From the NCBI RefSeq assembly GCF_014692875.1, contig NZ_CP061171.1, positions 5,146,001-5,210,000 on the forward strand: 64,000 bases of DNA, given 5' to 3'. The position numbers were made by a program, and so were the translations under genes. This document shows positions 1-8,582 of the stretch, one piece after another. This DNA is from Pedobacter riviphilus. GTDB lineage: Bacteria > Bacteroidota > Bacteroidia > Sphingobacteriales > Sphingobacteriaceae. Below the pieces are notes generated by a model. It saw nothing but the letters and a program-made list of their open reading frames with translations, had not been told where the DNA came from and ran no database searches. Each line of letters starts with the position of its first letter. The stretch's first letter is position 1.

Positions 1-253
1 AACCGAAGACACCTCAATTATCGAGGCGATGGTAAACAACCAGTACAAACCTATCACAGGAACCCTTCTGATCAAAAAAACAGAGGAAGATGCCAAAATG
101 AAAGAAGTTAACTTCGAGGATGGCTACATTGTTAAGTATTCCGAAGGGATCAACATTGTAGGCGATCACCCGATGACGCTTAAGTTCCAGATTTCAGCGA
201 GAAAGCTTAAATTAGGCAATGCCGAGCACCTTAACGACTGGCCTAAAGCCTAG
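1..253 (+). CDS. tssD: T6SS tube protein Hcp/TssD, C-terminal part (cut by window edge)
   Basis: This is the 3' part of a TssD (Bacteroidota Hcp) gene whose start lies left of the window; the first whole codon is at base 2. TssD hexamers stack into the T6SS inner tube and carry small effectors. The visible protein is identical to residues 49-131 of the complete gene at 11794-12189, and the DNA differs at only a few silent sites. The end (KLKLGNAEHLNDWPKA) is shared by all four TssD copies here. A second tssD follows after 99 bp. The identity is certain by comparison with the full copy; only the missing N-terminus is inferred. Confidence 0.93.
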   Translation, partial: TEDTSIIEAMVNNQYKPITGTLLIKKTEEDAKMKEVNFEDGYIVKYSEGINIVGDHPMTLKFQISARKLKLGNAEHLNDWPKA

Positions 254-352
254 TTGGGTATAAGGCGTAAGGTTTGGGGTATTTAAATGCCTGACGCCAT
301 GCGCTCTGCTCTAAACTCATTTCATTTTCAAAAACATTAAAACTTTACTACA

Positions 353-748
353 ATGGCATTCAAAACCCGTTTAAACTTAGGATCAAAAGAATTTGATGTA
401 CTACAGTGCAGCTTTTCATTAAATAGAGATGTTGACGCAAAAGGCCGTCCATCGTCAGGTGTTTATGGTGGCACCATCCACATCGAAATCGAATCAACCG
501 AAGATACTTCTGTAATCGAATCGATGGTTAACAACCAGTATAAACCACTTTCAGGTAACATCGTTTTCAAAAAAGGCGAAGAAGATGCAAAAATGAAAGA
601 GCTTTCTTTTGAAGATGGCTACATTATTCAATACAACGAGGGTATTGCTGTAAACGATAATACACCTATGACATTAAGTTTCGTGGTATCGGCCCGTAAG
701 CTAAAGCTGGGCAACGCAGAACACGAAAACGATTGGCCTAAAGCTTAA
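353..748 (+). CDS. tssD: T6SS tube protein Hcp/TssD, second copy of pair 1
   Basis: A 131-residue TssD-family (Bacteroidota Hcp-like) tube protein, the usual length for the family, starting MAFKTRLNLGSKEFDVLQCS. It has the conserved block NRDVDAKGRPSSGVYGGTI and ends NAEHENDWPKA. The protein is identical to that at 12289-12684, and the DNA differs at a few silent bases. It is clearly paralogous to its upstream neighbour and probably co-transcribed with it across a 99 bp gap. A hairpin terminator follows at 771-798. Two different Hcp types side by side may form mixed tubes or carry different cargo; that is inference. Confidence 0.95.
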   Translation: MAFKTRLNLGSKEFDVLQCSFSLNRDVDAKGRPSSGVYGGTIHIEIESTEDTSVIESMVNNQYKPLSGNIVFKKGEEDAKMKELSFEDGYIIQYNEGIAVNDNTPMTLSFVVSARKLKLGNAEHENDWPKA

Positions 749-770
749 TCATCAAGCATAAGGTAAACTG

Positions 771-798
771 AAGCGACCGGTTTATATCGGTCGCTTTT
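771..798 (+). terminator. Rho-independent terminator after tssD pair 1
   Basis: A perfect 9-bp stem (AAGCGACCG / CGGTCGCTT) with an 8-base loop and a short T run, 22 bp after the second tssD stop codon. It separates the abundant tube transcript from the downstream vgrG. Confidence 0.8.
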
Positions 799-896
799 AG
801 TTCACTTATATTTTTTATCGACCTAGAACATCTAAAAATTAATACTTCAGTCTTGTGTGATCTCCACAGGGCAATCTCATCAATTAAAGCTCAATT

Positions 897-1061
897 ATGT
901 CTAACCAACGCAAATATATTGTAGTAAAAAACGATTACCATTCTGGTAAAATGTTTGGTTCGGCATCTGCACACAAAATTCATCTGAACATGCCATCTAT
1001 AAAAGTGGATTCATTTTTATTGGAAAGGGCATGTATTAAAAAACTCGGCAACTGGATTTAG
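897..1061 (+). pseudogene. 54-codon remnant resembling the start of a DUF4280 PAAR-like protein
   Basis: A short open frame between the tssD terminator and vgrG, too short for usual gene calling. Its first residues (KYIVV, eight or nine residues, FGSA, then K) line up with the start of the intact DUF4280 PAAR-like protein at 4664 (KYIVV...FGSAPDK), but the cysteines of that family are absent and the frame stops after 54 residues. I read it as a decayed PAAR remnant; it could also be a small unrelated ORF. No protein-level evidence is available here. Confidence 0.35.
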
Positions 1062-1095
1062 CTTAGGGTAATTTTTGTGATCAAGATTAATCAAT

Positions 1096-2958
1096 ATGGA
1101 AAAAAAACTCATTGCAGAAATCAATATAGAGGATAAGGAAATTACCCATTTTGCTTCCTTCAGCCTAACACAGGCTTTTAACGAACACCATTATTTCGAA
1201 CTGCGTTTTAACCACGATCAAATGGGGGCACCCGGGCTGATCAGTTTAGATGATAGCCGCGATTTTGTGGGCAAAACCCTAACTGCGTCTTTTGGCCATT
1301 CGCCAGAAGGTATGCAGAATTTTGTAGGTCTGGTTTCGAAGGTAGAGCTATCGCAGAGCCATGGTTATCATGGTGTTTTAATTGTAAGTGGTTATAGTCC
1401 AACTATTTTAATCGATCGAGGTCCTGATTTGGGTTCGTATTTAGATAAGGATCTGAATGAGATTGTAAAACTGGCCACGAAAGATACACCTGCCAACGAT
1501 TTAAAGGTAGTGGCCAATGCCGCCAGGAGTACATCTATCGATTATATAATTCAATATCGGGAAAGCGATTTTGCTTTTCTGAACCGTCTTTCTGCCGAAT
1601 ACCACGAATGGTTTTTTTACGACGGCAAACAGCTGAATTTCGGTAAGCCTAATACACAGAAAGAAATATCGTTGTTTTATGGCAGGGATGTGCAGGAAAT
1701 GCAATACGCCATGGAAATTGCACCGATTAAAAATAAAAGGTTCTCCTATAATCCGAAGCAGAACGAAATGTTGTTGAGCGAGAGTACTGGCAAAGTAGAT
1801 GGCACGCCTGATTTATCGCATGCTGTAAAAGCTTCGAACCTTACTTTCAGCAAAACCTTTAATCAACCTTCTTTAATCAGGGTTGATAATAACAACGATA
1901 TCAAAAACCTGGTTGAAAATGAAGAAAAAGCCAATACCAGCGAACTTTTAAAAGTAACGGCCAGGGGCGATAATGCAGGATTGAGCATTGGTAGTATCGC
2001 TGAAATTACGATGAGCTTAAGGAAAGAGCTGGCTTTTACAACTGAAAGTTTGGGCAAATTTCTGATTACGGGCATTAAACACCACATCGACGAAAATGGC
2101 AAATACCACAATAATTTCGAAGGGAAAATAGCCACAACCGAGCGTTTGCTGGTGAAAAACTTTGAAAAACCACAGCCCGACATGCAACTGGCAGATGTAA
2201 TCGATAATAACGATCCACAAGGCCAGGGCCGCATTAAAGTAAAATTTAAATGGGAGTGCTTAACCAACGATGTAACCGAATGGCTACGTGTGGTTACGCC
2301 TAGTGCAGGGGTTGGCGATAGGGGTAATAACCGTGGTTACTTCGCTATCCCCGAAATTGATGATCAGGTAATGATCGCTTTTGAGGAAGGTAATATAGCC
2401 CGACCAGTGGTAATGGGCAGTGTTTACCACAGTGCCAGTGTGGATAGTAGCCCGTTGATTCAAAACCACCTTAAAAGTATCATCACCAGAAGCGGGCATT
2501 TAATCGAGTTTGATGACAACCAGGAAACACAGGGCATTAAAATTACCGATATTCACAGCAACATCATCCATATCGATACGAAAGGTAATAACATTACCAT
2601 TACCGCTTTGGAGAATATGACCTTAAACTGCAAGAACATGCAGATTAATGTAGGGGAAAATATGGATGTTCAGGTGGGGCAAGATCAATCGGTTTCTATT
2701 GGAAATAATCAAACCACCACGGTTAATAAGGATATCGGAACTACCGCTGGGAATAATTATTCACTTAGCGCTACGGGCGATATTCAGGAAACCTCAGATA
2801 AAAGATCAGAATTTGTTACTAAAGATTTCATCAGGCAGTCTGAAACCTCTAATGAGCTGGCAAGCGAAATTACCATGTTCAGCCAAAAAGAGAATATGAG
2901 TTTGCAAAGTGGCAAAACGGTAGAGATAAATAGTGCTGAAAAATCTAAATTATTCTAA
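1096..2958 (+). CDS. vgrG: T6SS spike protein VgrG (TssI), module 1
   Basis: A 620-residue Bacteroidota VgrG-type spike protein that would cap the Hcp/TssD tube and carry PAAR tips and effectors. Residues about 1-370 form the gp27-like base (Rhs element Vgr family), followed at about 373 by the gp5-like OB fold (DPQGQGRIKVKFKWE, then EWLRVVTP and EEGNIARPVVMGSVYH). From about 460 a repetitive beta-helix-like needle follows (ITITALENMTLNC, VGENMDVQVGQ). It is closely similar to the VgrG at 14359 over the first ~450 residues, but the needle diverges, as expected for parts that select different cargo. A 74-residue ORF follows after 2 bp. Confidence 0.95.
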   Translation: MEKKLIAEINIEDKEITHFASFSLTQAFNEHHYFELRFNHDQMGAPGLISLDDSRDFVGKTLTASFGHSPEGMQNFVGLVSKVELSQSHGYHGVLIVSGYSPTILIDRGPDLGSYLDKDLNEIVKLATKDTPANDLKVVANAARSTSIDYIIQYRESDFAFLNRLSAEYHEWFFYDGKQLNFGKPNTQKEISLFYGRDVQEMQYAMEIAPIKNKRFSYNPKQNEMLLSESTGKVDGTPDLSHAVKASNLTFSKTFNQPSLIRVDNNNDIKNLVENEEKANTSELLKVTARGDNAGLSIGSIAEITMSLRKELAFTTESLGKFLITGIKHHIDENGKYHNNFEGKIATTERLLVKNFEKPQPDMQLADVIDNNDPQGQGRIKVKFKWECLTNDVTEWLRVVTPSAGVGDRGNNRGYFAIPEIDDQVMIAFEEGNIARPVVMGSVYHSASVDSSPLIQNHLKSIITRSGHLIEFDDNQETQGIKITDIHSNIIHIDTKGNNITITALENMTLNCKNMQINVGENMDVQVGQDQSVSIGNNQTTTVNKDIGTTAGNNYSLSATGDIQETSDKRSEFVTKDFIRQSETSNELASEITMFSQKENMSLQSGKTVEINSAEKSKLF

Positions 2959-2960
2959 TT

Positions 2961-3185
2961 ATGGCAATTGTAAAACAATCAAACAATATGAGAATTAAAG
3001 TTCACTCTGATTATAGTATGGTTGTGGGGCGAAAAACAGAGAAAATCGCTGATAAACTAAATATTGAAGCGATGTATAATAATTTAGTATTGGCCAGCAA
3101 TAAAAAATTGTTGGTGAAGGAAATAAGTAGTTCCCATAGCACAGAGTTGACGTTTGGATTTCGTGCAAGAATATTACCTTATTAA
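2961..3185 (+). CDS. small protein of unknown function downstream of vgrG, possibly truncated
   Basis: A 74-residue ORF starting 2 bp after the vgrG stop, so translationally linked to it. I do not recognise the family. It has no signal peptide or membrane segment. In the +1 frame the sequence after the stop stays open for about 20 more codons (PNIAGETFNRKNAEFITST), with amino-acid usage like a real gene end, so a frameshift near 3180 may have cut the protein. The following 480 bp have no good coding frame. It may be the start of an effector or adaptor gene that has largely decayed. Confidence 0.5.
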   Translation: MAIVKQSNNMRIKVHSDYSMVVGRKTEKIADKLNIEAMYNNLVLASNKKLLVKEISSSHSTELTFGFRARILPY

Positions 3186-3665
3186 GCCCAATATTGCTGG
3201 CGAAACCTTTAACCGGAAAAATGCTGAGTTTATTACAAGCACATAATACTTGAAAATAATTAACATGAACTAATGCTTTTTATAGTTCCGGGAATTAAAG
3301 AGTGCAAATTTTCTTCATCGAACAGAAGTTGAGAATTTGGAAATATTACGATCAAAATCGGAACCTAGTTAAAAGTATAATAAGTAAGAAGATTATCATT
3401 TCTCTTTCTTTTGGCAAGAAAACACGAGGGTGATTTTGTCATAATGGTTACATAAACAGGATTGAAGCGTAAAATATAAAATGAAGGTCTGGAACTCAGC
3501 TGAATAGAAAACTTACACTAATGGAGATAGCATGCAACATGTTCATACACACTGGATGAGCAGAGAGTAGCTATACTGGGGAAGTTTAAAAAGTGATGCA
3601 CTGATTAAGATTTAACTGCAATCAGCCAACTGATACAGATATGATTAATGAAGATATATTAAACC
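3186..3665. other. 480-bp gap without an intact gene
   Basis: Apart from a 20-codon open stretch right after 3185 in another frame, I see no coding frame, strong hairpin or repeat here. Multiple stops in all frames and a coding-like base mix suggest decayed cargo of module 1, but no parent gene is recognisable. Confidence 0.4.
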
Positions 3666-4652
3666 ATGTTTGATAAAGATAAAAGTATATTTTTTGATAA
3701 TTTATCAAAAGTTGAGGTCAATCCAGAAACCACAACTGCAATACGTGCTCTACAAAACAGGAACTTTAAACCGCAATGGCCTGTAGGCCATAAAATGGAT
3801 TATGGATTGCGAATGGAAATGTATGCAGATGAAAAAATCCACGAAATCAAATACGAATTACAGGTTGAAAGACTCGAAAATACAGTAGAAAATTTTACAT
3901 GCTTTGCTATTGATCGTATGGGGCCAGTTTATATTAATGAAATTGAACCTGATTTATTAGCTGATCAGCTGGCATATAAGGTAAGCACCGCTTTTTACCC
4001 TATGAATGTAGTTTTAGATGCTCAGGGAACAGTACTTGAAATTCAAAACATTTCAGATATTAAACGCAGGTGGCAAACTGTTAAAACAGAAATAAATCAA
4101 ACTTTTGAAGGCCCTATTTTAGACGAATATATGCACAGGATGGAAAAAAACATCGAAGATCCATTTGTCCTGAATCTTGCCTTTAAAGATCAGGATTGGT
4201 TTCTGAATGTTTTTTTTCTGCCAATTTATAGAAATTATCATATAGAGGATGAACCGGCTTCAGCATTATATTTTCCAATATTACCGTTCAGGAACACCGG
4301 TTATTCATCTTCTTTTGTTTTAAATCCGCACCTTAATGATCTGGGCATGATTGAAATAAACGTGAGTGGTAAAATGGAGGCCGACGAAACTGAAAATTAT
4401 GCCGGAAACTATTCAAGCAGATATTTACTGCATCCGCACAATAAACAAATTTGGATGATTAAATCCATGTATACGTTCGAATCGGCAATGGACCAGAAAT
4501 ATGTTAAACTCGATGTTTTTTGTTTAAAGGATGATGGGCAGGAGTTGGATTTTAGTTTCGAACATACTGCAAAAAAAATAACCAGTTCAGGTTTAGCGAT
4601 AGCAAATAAGAGGTCAGAAAAGAAAAGTTTCTGGAAAAGTATTTTTGGATAA
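3666..4652 (+). CDS. conserved-type hypothetical protein of the T6SS island
   Basis: A 328-residue soluble protein without signal peptide or membrane segments, lying 11 bp upstream of the DUF4280 PAAR-like gene and evidently in one transcription unit with it. I do not recognise a named family. The protein is rich in acidic and aromatic residues, with several beta-rich stretches (FVLNLAFKDQDWFLNVFF, ALYFPILPFRNTGYSS) and a lysine-rich tail ending KSIFG. Its place directly before a PAAR gene and a large effector candidate suggests an adaptor or chaperone that loads cargo onto the tip. This is inference from context only. Confidence 0.7.
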   Translation: MFDKDKSIFFDNLSKVEVNPETTTAIRALQNRNFKPQWPVGHKMDYGLRMEMYADEKIHEIKYELQVERLENTVENFTCFAIDRMGPVYINEIEPDLLADQLAYKVSTAFYPMNVVLDAQGTVLEIQNISDIKRRWQTVKTEINQTFEGPILDEYMHRMEKNIEDPFVLNLAFKDQDWFLNVFFLPIYRNYHIEDEPASALYFPILPFRNTGYSSSFVLNPHLNDLGMIEINVSGKMEADETENYAGNYSSRYLLHPHNKQIWMIKSMYTFESAMDQKYVKLDVFCLKDDGQELDFSFEHTAKKITSSGLAIANKRSEKKSFWKSIFG

Positions 4653-4663
4653 ATAGATATATT

Positions 4664-5143
4664 ATGGCTGAAAAATATATTGTAGTTCAGGGAGCAGTTT
4701 GCATGTGTAATTTCGGTTCTGCCCCGGATAAATTAAAGGTGCTAACGCAGCAGAAAGAATACGTAAACGATAAAGATGGATCGAATAAACTTATTGCGAC
4801 AGATAAGGATATCGGTACCACTTTCGAGAAAAATATGTTTGGCTCCTGCTCAAAGATGAATAATAAGCCTTGTACCGTTACGGTTACCAAATGGTCGGGG
4901 TTTTATACTGATACCGTATTAACCAATGGAGGTAAAATTCTATTGGAAGATAGCAAGGCCACATGCCCTATAGGAGGAACAGATTGCATTAAGGTTATTT
5001 TCCATGGACAAGTGATGGAGCCTGGCGCATCAAATTTCGAGAATTCCCCTCAGGAAGTTCAATCTGCAGTTAATCCGTTAACTACCTATGGACATGGAAA
5101 ACCGGTAAGCGGCTCAGAATTTGGAGGAGAAGTGGTAAAGTAA
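4664..5143 (+). CDS. PAAR-like spike tip protein (DUF4280 family)
   Basis: A 159-residue protein with the layout of DUF4280 PAAR-like proteins: a starting KYIVVQGAVCMCNFG block, a central GSC...KPC cysteine pair, and a closing ATCPIGGTDCIKVIFHG block. PAAR proteins sharpen the VgrG tip and join effectors to it. The cysteines at the first, middle and last blocks could bind a metal, as in classical PAAR. A glycine-rich tail of about 40 residues follows. It sits 26 bp before the 1136-residue effector candidate at 5170, so it probably delivers that protein. Confidence 0.85.
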   Translation: MAEKYIVVQGAVCMCNFGSAPDKLKVLTQQKEYVNDKDGSNKLIATDKDIGTTFEKNMFGSCSKMNNKPCTVTVTKWSGFYTDTVLTNGGKILLEDSKATCPIGGTDCIKVIFHGQVMEPGASNFENSPQEVQSAVNPLTTYGHGKPVSGSEFGGEVVK

Positions 5144-5169
5144 AACGGATAGATAAAAAACTATAACTG

Positions 5170-8100
5170 ATGCCTAGAGGAGTAAAGAAAATAGCTTTAG
5201 ACGCCCATCAAGTCAGGATGAAGAACATTAGCATTCCAAATGGCTTCGTTCTGCAGGGAGGTACGCCTGTAAATTTCGTTGTATTTGAGTGGATGCCAGA
5301 TACTAATACGACGGATCAATCACGTGTTCAATGGATGCTTGAAGATAAAGAACGCAAGTCTATCATTAAAAAATATCCGGGTTCAGGGCCCAGGTTGAAA
5401 AATTTTGTAATCAACAAAAAACTATCAGGTAATCAACAATATTATATTGAAGCTTCCCTTTCTGGTGAAAGAGACTATAAAAATCCTGCAGGTGTGTATG
5501 TAAGGGGGTATGCACCGCCATTGATTATTAGATCGAAATGGTCGCTAACAGAAGGTGGCGAATCATTAAAGGCTGAACCTATCCAATATGGTGATAGCGT
5601 CGTACTTTCTATAGAAACAGAAGGCTTAAATGGGAATAAACTGATTATTGATGTTTACAATCGCGTAATCGGTAAAAATATCCATGTGAAGACTTATATC
5701 GATGTACCTTGCGAAGGAGGGGAAGTAAACATTACCATTGGCGATACTAGTTTGTGGTATTCGAGAACAAATGATGTTTCGCTGCGGGAGTTTTTTATTA
5801 CCGTAAAGGATCAGGATACTAAGCAATTGATTTTGGATTCAAGAAAAGATAAATACCATGCCCGCTTTTTGAGGATAGAGGGTCGCAAAATAACTAATAA
5901 TGTGGCCCCGATTAGAACCAATACTGCCGGTAAGATTGGTCAACAGCCGGTAAATGGTAAACGTTACGAACCTTGCGGCTTTACTAAAATCGAAATTAAT
6001 GACGGCGCCAGGTTCTTGCTTTTCGACGAAGGAAAAATAGGCTTGAAAGGGATGAAATCTGATGGTTTCTCCAAATCGATGTCGATCCATTTTGACTTTA
6101 ACAAGTGGAGTATAACTTCAAAAGCTCAAACTATTTTAAATGAACTGGCAGAGTATTTATTTCAGAATCCCTATCTGCCGGTAGAATTGGGTGCCCACAC
6201 AGATGTTCGCGGAACAGATGCTTTTAACGACGAATTATCTCTTAAAAGGGCAAAATCAGCAGTTGATTATCTGGTAAAAAAAGGTGTCGACGGCAGGAGA
6301 ATAAGTGCCAAAGGATATGGTAAGCGTGCTTTAATATATAAAGGCCAAGATGTTACCGAAAACCAGCATGCAGAGAATAGGCGTGTAACCATTAAATTCA
6401 AAATCTTTGAAAATAATGCAGAAACAATCCTATTCGAAACCATAGGGCCAGGCCAGTCTTTAAAGAAAAAACTGACGCTTAATGTCGACAACTATACCCC
6501 ACCAGAAGGATGCATATTATCTGGTGGTAAGCATCAGGCTGTAATTTTGAAAAAGATAGATAGCCAAACCAGTCCTAATACAGAATCGTTGAACGTAGTG
6601 GCGGTAGTGCAAAAAAATAAAAAGGCCGACGACATGGTTTTTTCACCTATGGATAATAAAGTGTTTGCTTTTGATTACTTTATGCCGCATTCGCAGACAC
6701 CTAAGCAGTACTTTTATTACATTAATTCGTGCAGGTACTTCAGTAACAAAAGCAGGCCAACTGTTCAGGTGAATGTATATTCAGACATCCGTTGGAAGTT
6801 TAAGTTTTTTGTAAACATGTCTAGCCCACTGAATGTAGATTGGAGTAATATTCCGGTAATTAGTCAGCGCTATGAAAAATTAAAAGAAACGGCGCAAAAA
6901 CTTGGCACCAGTTACGATGCCAAAACAAGTGGTATGGAGTGGGGAGTAGAATTAAATGCAGATTGGAATCACGATGGCAGCAAGTTTACCAAAAATGATA
7001 ATTACACGCTCAAATTTGAGGGTAAGATCAAAGATATTTATAATATTATTACCTCAGTACGTGATATTACGCGCGCTTTAGGTACTGCGACAAAAGGTGG
7101 CGTTAGAAAAATGCCTTTTGCCGGAAAACTGCCTTTAACGGTATCTATTCTTGCACCAAAGTTTGCTGTTTCAGTAGATTGGTACCTGGCACATGGCAAA
7201 AGTAAAGGTGTAGAAACCAATAAGATTGGTACAGAATTTTTAATTGACGTATACTTTGACCCAATTATTGGGCTGGAGGTTACTTTTGATTTATTGGGTT
7301 TGGTGGTTACTGCAGCATCTGTAGCAGCAACTGGTAATACCGTGGCGGCAGATCTTTTTATGTATGCTAAAGAGTGGGCAGCAAAAGGCTTTAAATCTAA
7401 ATATGCCGAAGCTAAATTGGATATGTATATCGATGCGGTATTTGTGGGGTCAATAGCCGGAGGTCTCAAAAATGGCAAGATAAATACTGCTTCAGATCAG
7501 TTCCAGGTAGAGGCAAAGATCGAATCTAAAATTGGTGTTACTTTAAAAGCAGGAATTGTTGCCAGCGCTAAAGCCATGTTTTTAGAATATGGTAAAGCAT
7601 CTGTCAAAGGGGGCTTAACCGCCGAAGCCAGCGTAGCCATTCGCGGGTCCTATAATTTCCAGTGGGATACATACAAAGGCCTGTTGTTAAAACCTGGCCT
7701 GATCCTTGATCCGTGTGTTGCTAAGGTGGCCATGTTCTTGGAAGTTGGACTTTCTTATAAGGTAGTATCTACCGATTGGAAACCGATTAACATCAATGAA
7801 AACCGCACGTTTTGGAAAGCATACGATGTAATGCAAGGCATAGCTAATTTTACAGGCAGGTCGCCAGAGTTTATTATTTATAAAACAAAAGCTAATAATT
7901 ACCTAATGAAAAAGTTAAATTTTATTTTGTTGATGTGCATTCCCTTTTTATTTCAATCTTGCCAAGGTCAGAATCTCGATTTGGAGAAATTATCCCTTCC
8001 AACTAAGAGCGATCAGTTAAAAACGTTAAAATTATCAAATTCTGGTGCTGGTATCGGAACCCGCGAAATACAGTATACCTCTTATGTTCCTGATGCTGAA

Positions 8101-8580
8101 GGAGGCATTGCTTTCGGCGGAGTGGCAATTTCTAAATCAACTTCAAATTCTGAAGCATTAGCGCGTTTTTTCTCCAAGGATGAAGGGAAAAACTTTCAGG
8201 GTTATACCCTAAACCTATTTACATCCGATGTTATGGAAAAAGTTTTAGCCTACCTCCTAAAAAATAAAAGTCAATTTAAACTTGTTTTCGACGATGGAAA
8301 AGATAGCGAAGAACGCGCAAGGGTTTTTATCGCCAATAACACTGGCAATACCTATCTAATATTGTCGAGAATAAACGGCGATGGAAAAAAAACAGGCTAT
8401 ATTGATGGTATCGCTAAAGGAGAAGATGCTTTACTATCATCTAGAATTGGCGGATCATTTGGCTATTATGAAGCATATCTCGAATATAAGAAACATAAAT
8501 CAGGTAATTTAAGCTACTTAGATTTCCTTCGTGAAACCAATAACGATTTATATAAACAGAGCAATAACTTAAAACAATAA
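5170..8580 (+). CDS. large OmpA-domain T6SS effector candidate fused in frame to a lipoprotein
   Basis: A 1136-residue ORF that looks like two genes in one frame. Residues about 1-300 are beta-rich and unassigned. Residues about 304-412 are an OmpA-like peptidoglycan-binding domain (SIHFDFNKWSI, GAHTDVRGTDAFNDELSLKR, AENRRVTIKF). Residues about 640-905 contain long hydrophobic and alanine/glycine-rich stretches (LLGLVVTAASVAATGN) that could enter membranes. At residue 913 a new start appears (MKKLNFILLMCIPFLFQSC, base 7906), a complete lipoprotein signal peptide, followed by about 200 residues of a typical exported protein. A TAA in another frame overlaps that ATG (TAATG), so an ancestral stop may have been bypassed by a frameshift. 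I infer an effector (1-912) plus its lipoprotein partner, possibly immunity. Confidence 0.75.
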   Translation: MPRGVKKIALDAHQVRMKNISIPNGFVLQGGTPVNFVVFEWMPDTNTTDQSRVQWMLEDKERKSIIKKYPGSGPRLKNFVINKKLSGNQQYYIEASLSGERDYKNPAGVYVRGYAPPLIIRSKWSLTEGGESLKAEPIQYGDSVVLSIETEGLNGNKLIIDVYNRVIGKNIHVKTYIDVPCEGGEVNITIGDTSLWYSRTNDVSLREFFITVKDQDTKQLILDSRKDKYHARFLRIEGRKITNNVAPIRTNTAGKIGQQPVNGKRYEPCGFTKIEINDGARFLLFDEGKIGLKGMKSDGFSKSMSIHFDFNKWSITSKAQTILNELAEYLFQNPYLPVELGAHTDVRGTDAFNDELSLKRAKSAVDYLVKKGVDGRRISAKGYGKRALIYKGQDVTENQHAENRRVTIKFKIFENNAETILFETIGPGQSLKKKLTLNVDNYTPPEGCILSGGKHQAVILKKIDSQTSPNTESLNVVAVVQKNKKADDMVFSPMDNKVFAFDYFMPHSQTPKQYFYYINSCRYFSNKSRPTVQVNVYSDIRWKFKFFVNMSSPLNVDWSNIPVISQRYEKLKETAQKLGTSYDAKTSGMEWGVELNADWNHDGSKFTKNDNYTLKFEGKIKDIYNIITSVRDITRALGTATKGGVRKMPFAGKLPLTVSILAPKFAVSVDWYLAHGKSKGVETNKIGTEFLIDVYFDPIIGLEVTFDLLGLVVTAASVAATGNTVAADLFMYAKEWAAKGFKSKYAEAKLDMYIDAVFVGSIAGGLKNGKINTASDQFQVEAKIESKIGVTLKAGIVASAKAMFLEYGKASVKGGLTAEASVAIRGSYNFQWDTYKGLLLKPGLILDPCVAKVAMFLEVGLSYKVVSTDWKPININENRTFWKAYDVMQGIANFTGRSPEFIIYKTKANNYLMKKLNFILLMCIPFLFQSCQGQNLDLEKLSLPTKSDQLKTLKLSNSGAGIGTREIQYTSYVPDAEGGIAFGGVAISKSTSNSEALARFFSKDEGKNFQGYTLNLFTSDVMEKVLAYLLKNKSQFKLVFDDGKDSEERARVFIANNTGNTYLILSRINGDGKKTGYIDGIAKGEDALLSSRIGGSFGYYEAYLEYKKHKSGNLSYLDFLRETNNDLYKQSNNLKQ
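7906..8580 (+). CDS. embedded lipoprotein gene (candidate immunity protein), in frame with the upstream ORF
   Basis: The in-frame ATG at 7906 opens a 224-residue protein with a textbook lipobox signal (hydrophobic core then FQSC), which makes no sense inside a long soluble protein. The mature part (EIQYTSYVPDAEGGIAFGG onwards) has no recognised family. An outer-membrane or periplasmic lipoprotein next to a wall- or membrane-acting effector is the usual immunity arrangement. It may be made by internal initiation even if the fusion is real. The next gene starts 2 bp after its stop. Confidence 0.55.
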   Translation: MKKLNFILLMCIPFLFQSCQGQNLDLEKLSLPTKSDQLKTLKLSNSGAGIGTREIQYTSYVPDAEGGIAFGGVAISKSTSNSEALARFFSKDEGKNFQGYTLNLFTSDVMEKVLAYLLKNKSQFKLVFDDGKDSEERARVFIANNTGNTYLILSRINGDGKKTGYIDGIAKGEDALLSSRIGGSFGYYEAYLEYKKHKSGNLSYLDFLRETNNDLYKQSNNLKQ

Positions 8581-8582
8581 TC

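Noticed and set aside
1863..2267. Minus-strand ORF opposite vgrG
   Set aside because: Shadow of vgrG; no protein-like features; the sense protein has full family match.
7038..7478. Minus-strand ORF inside the large effector
   Set aside because: Shadow of a hydrophobic, alanine-rich part of the sense protein.
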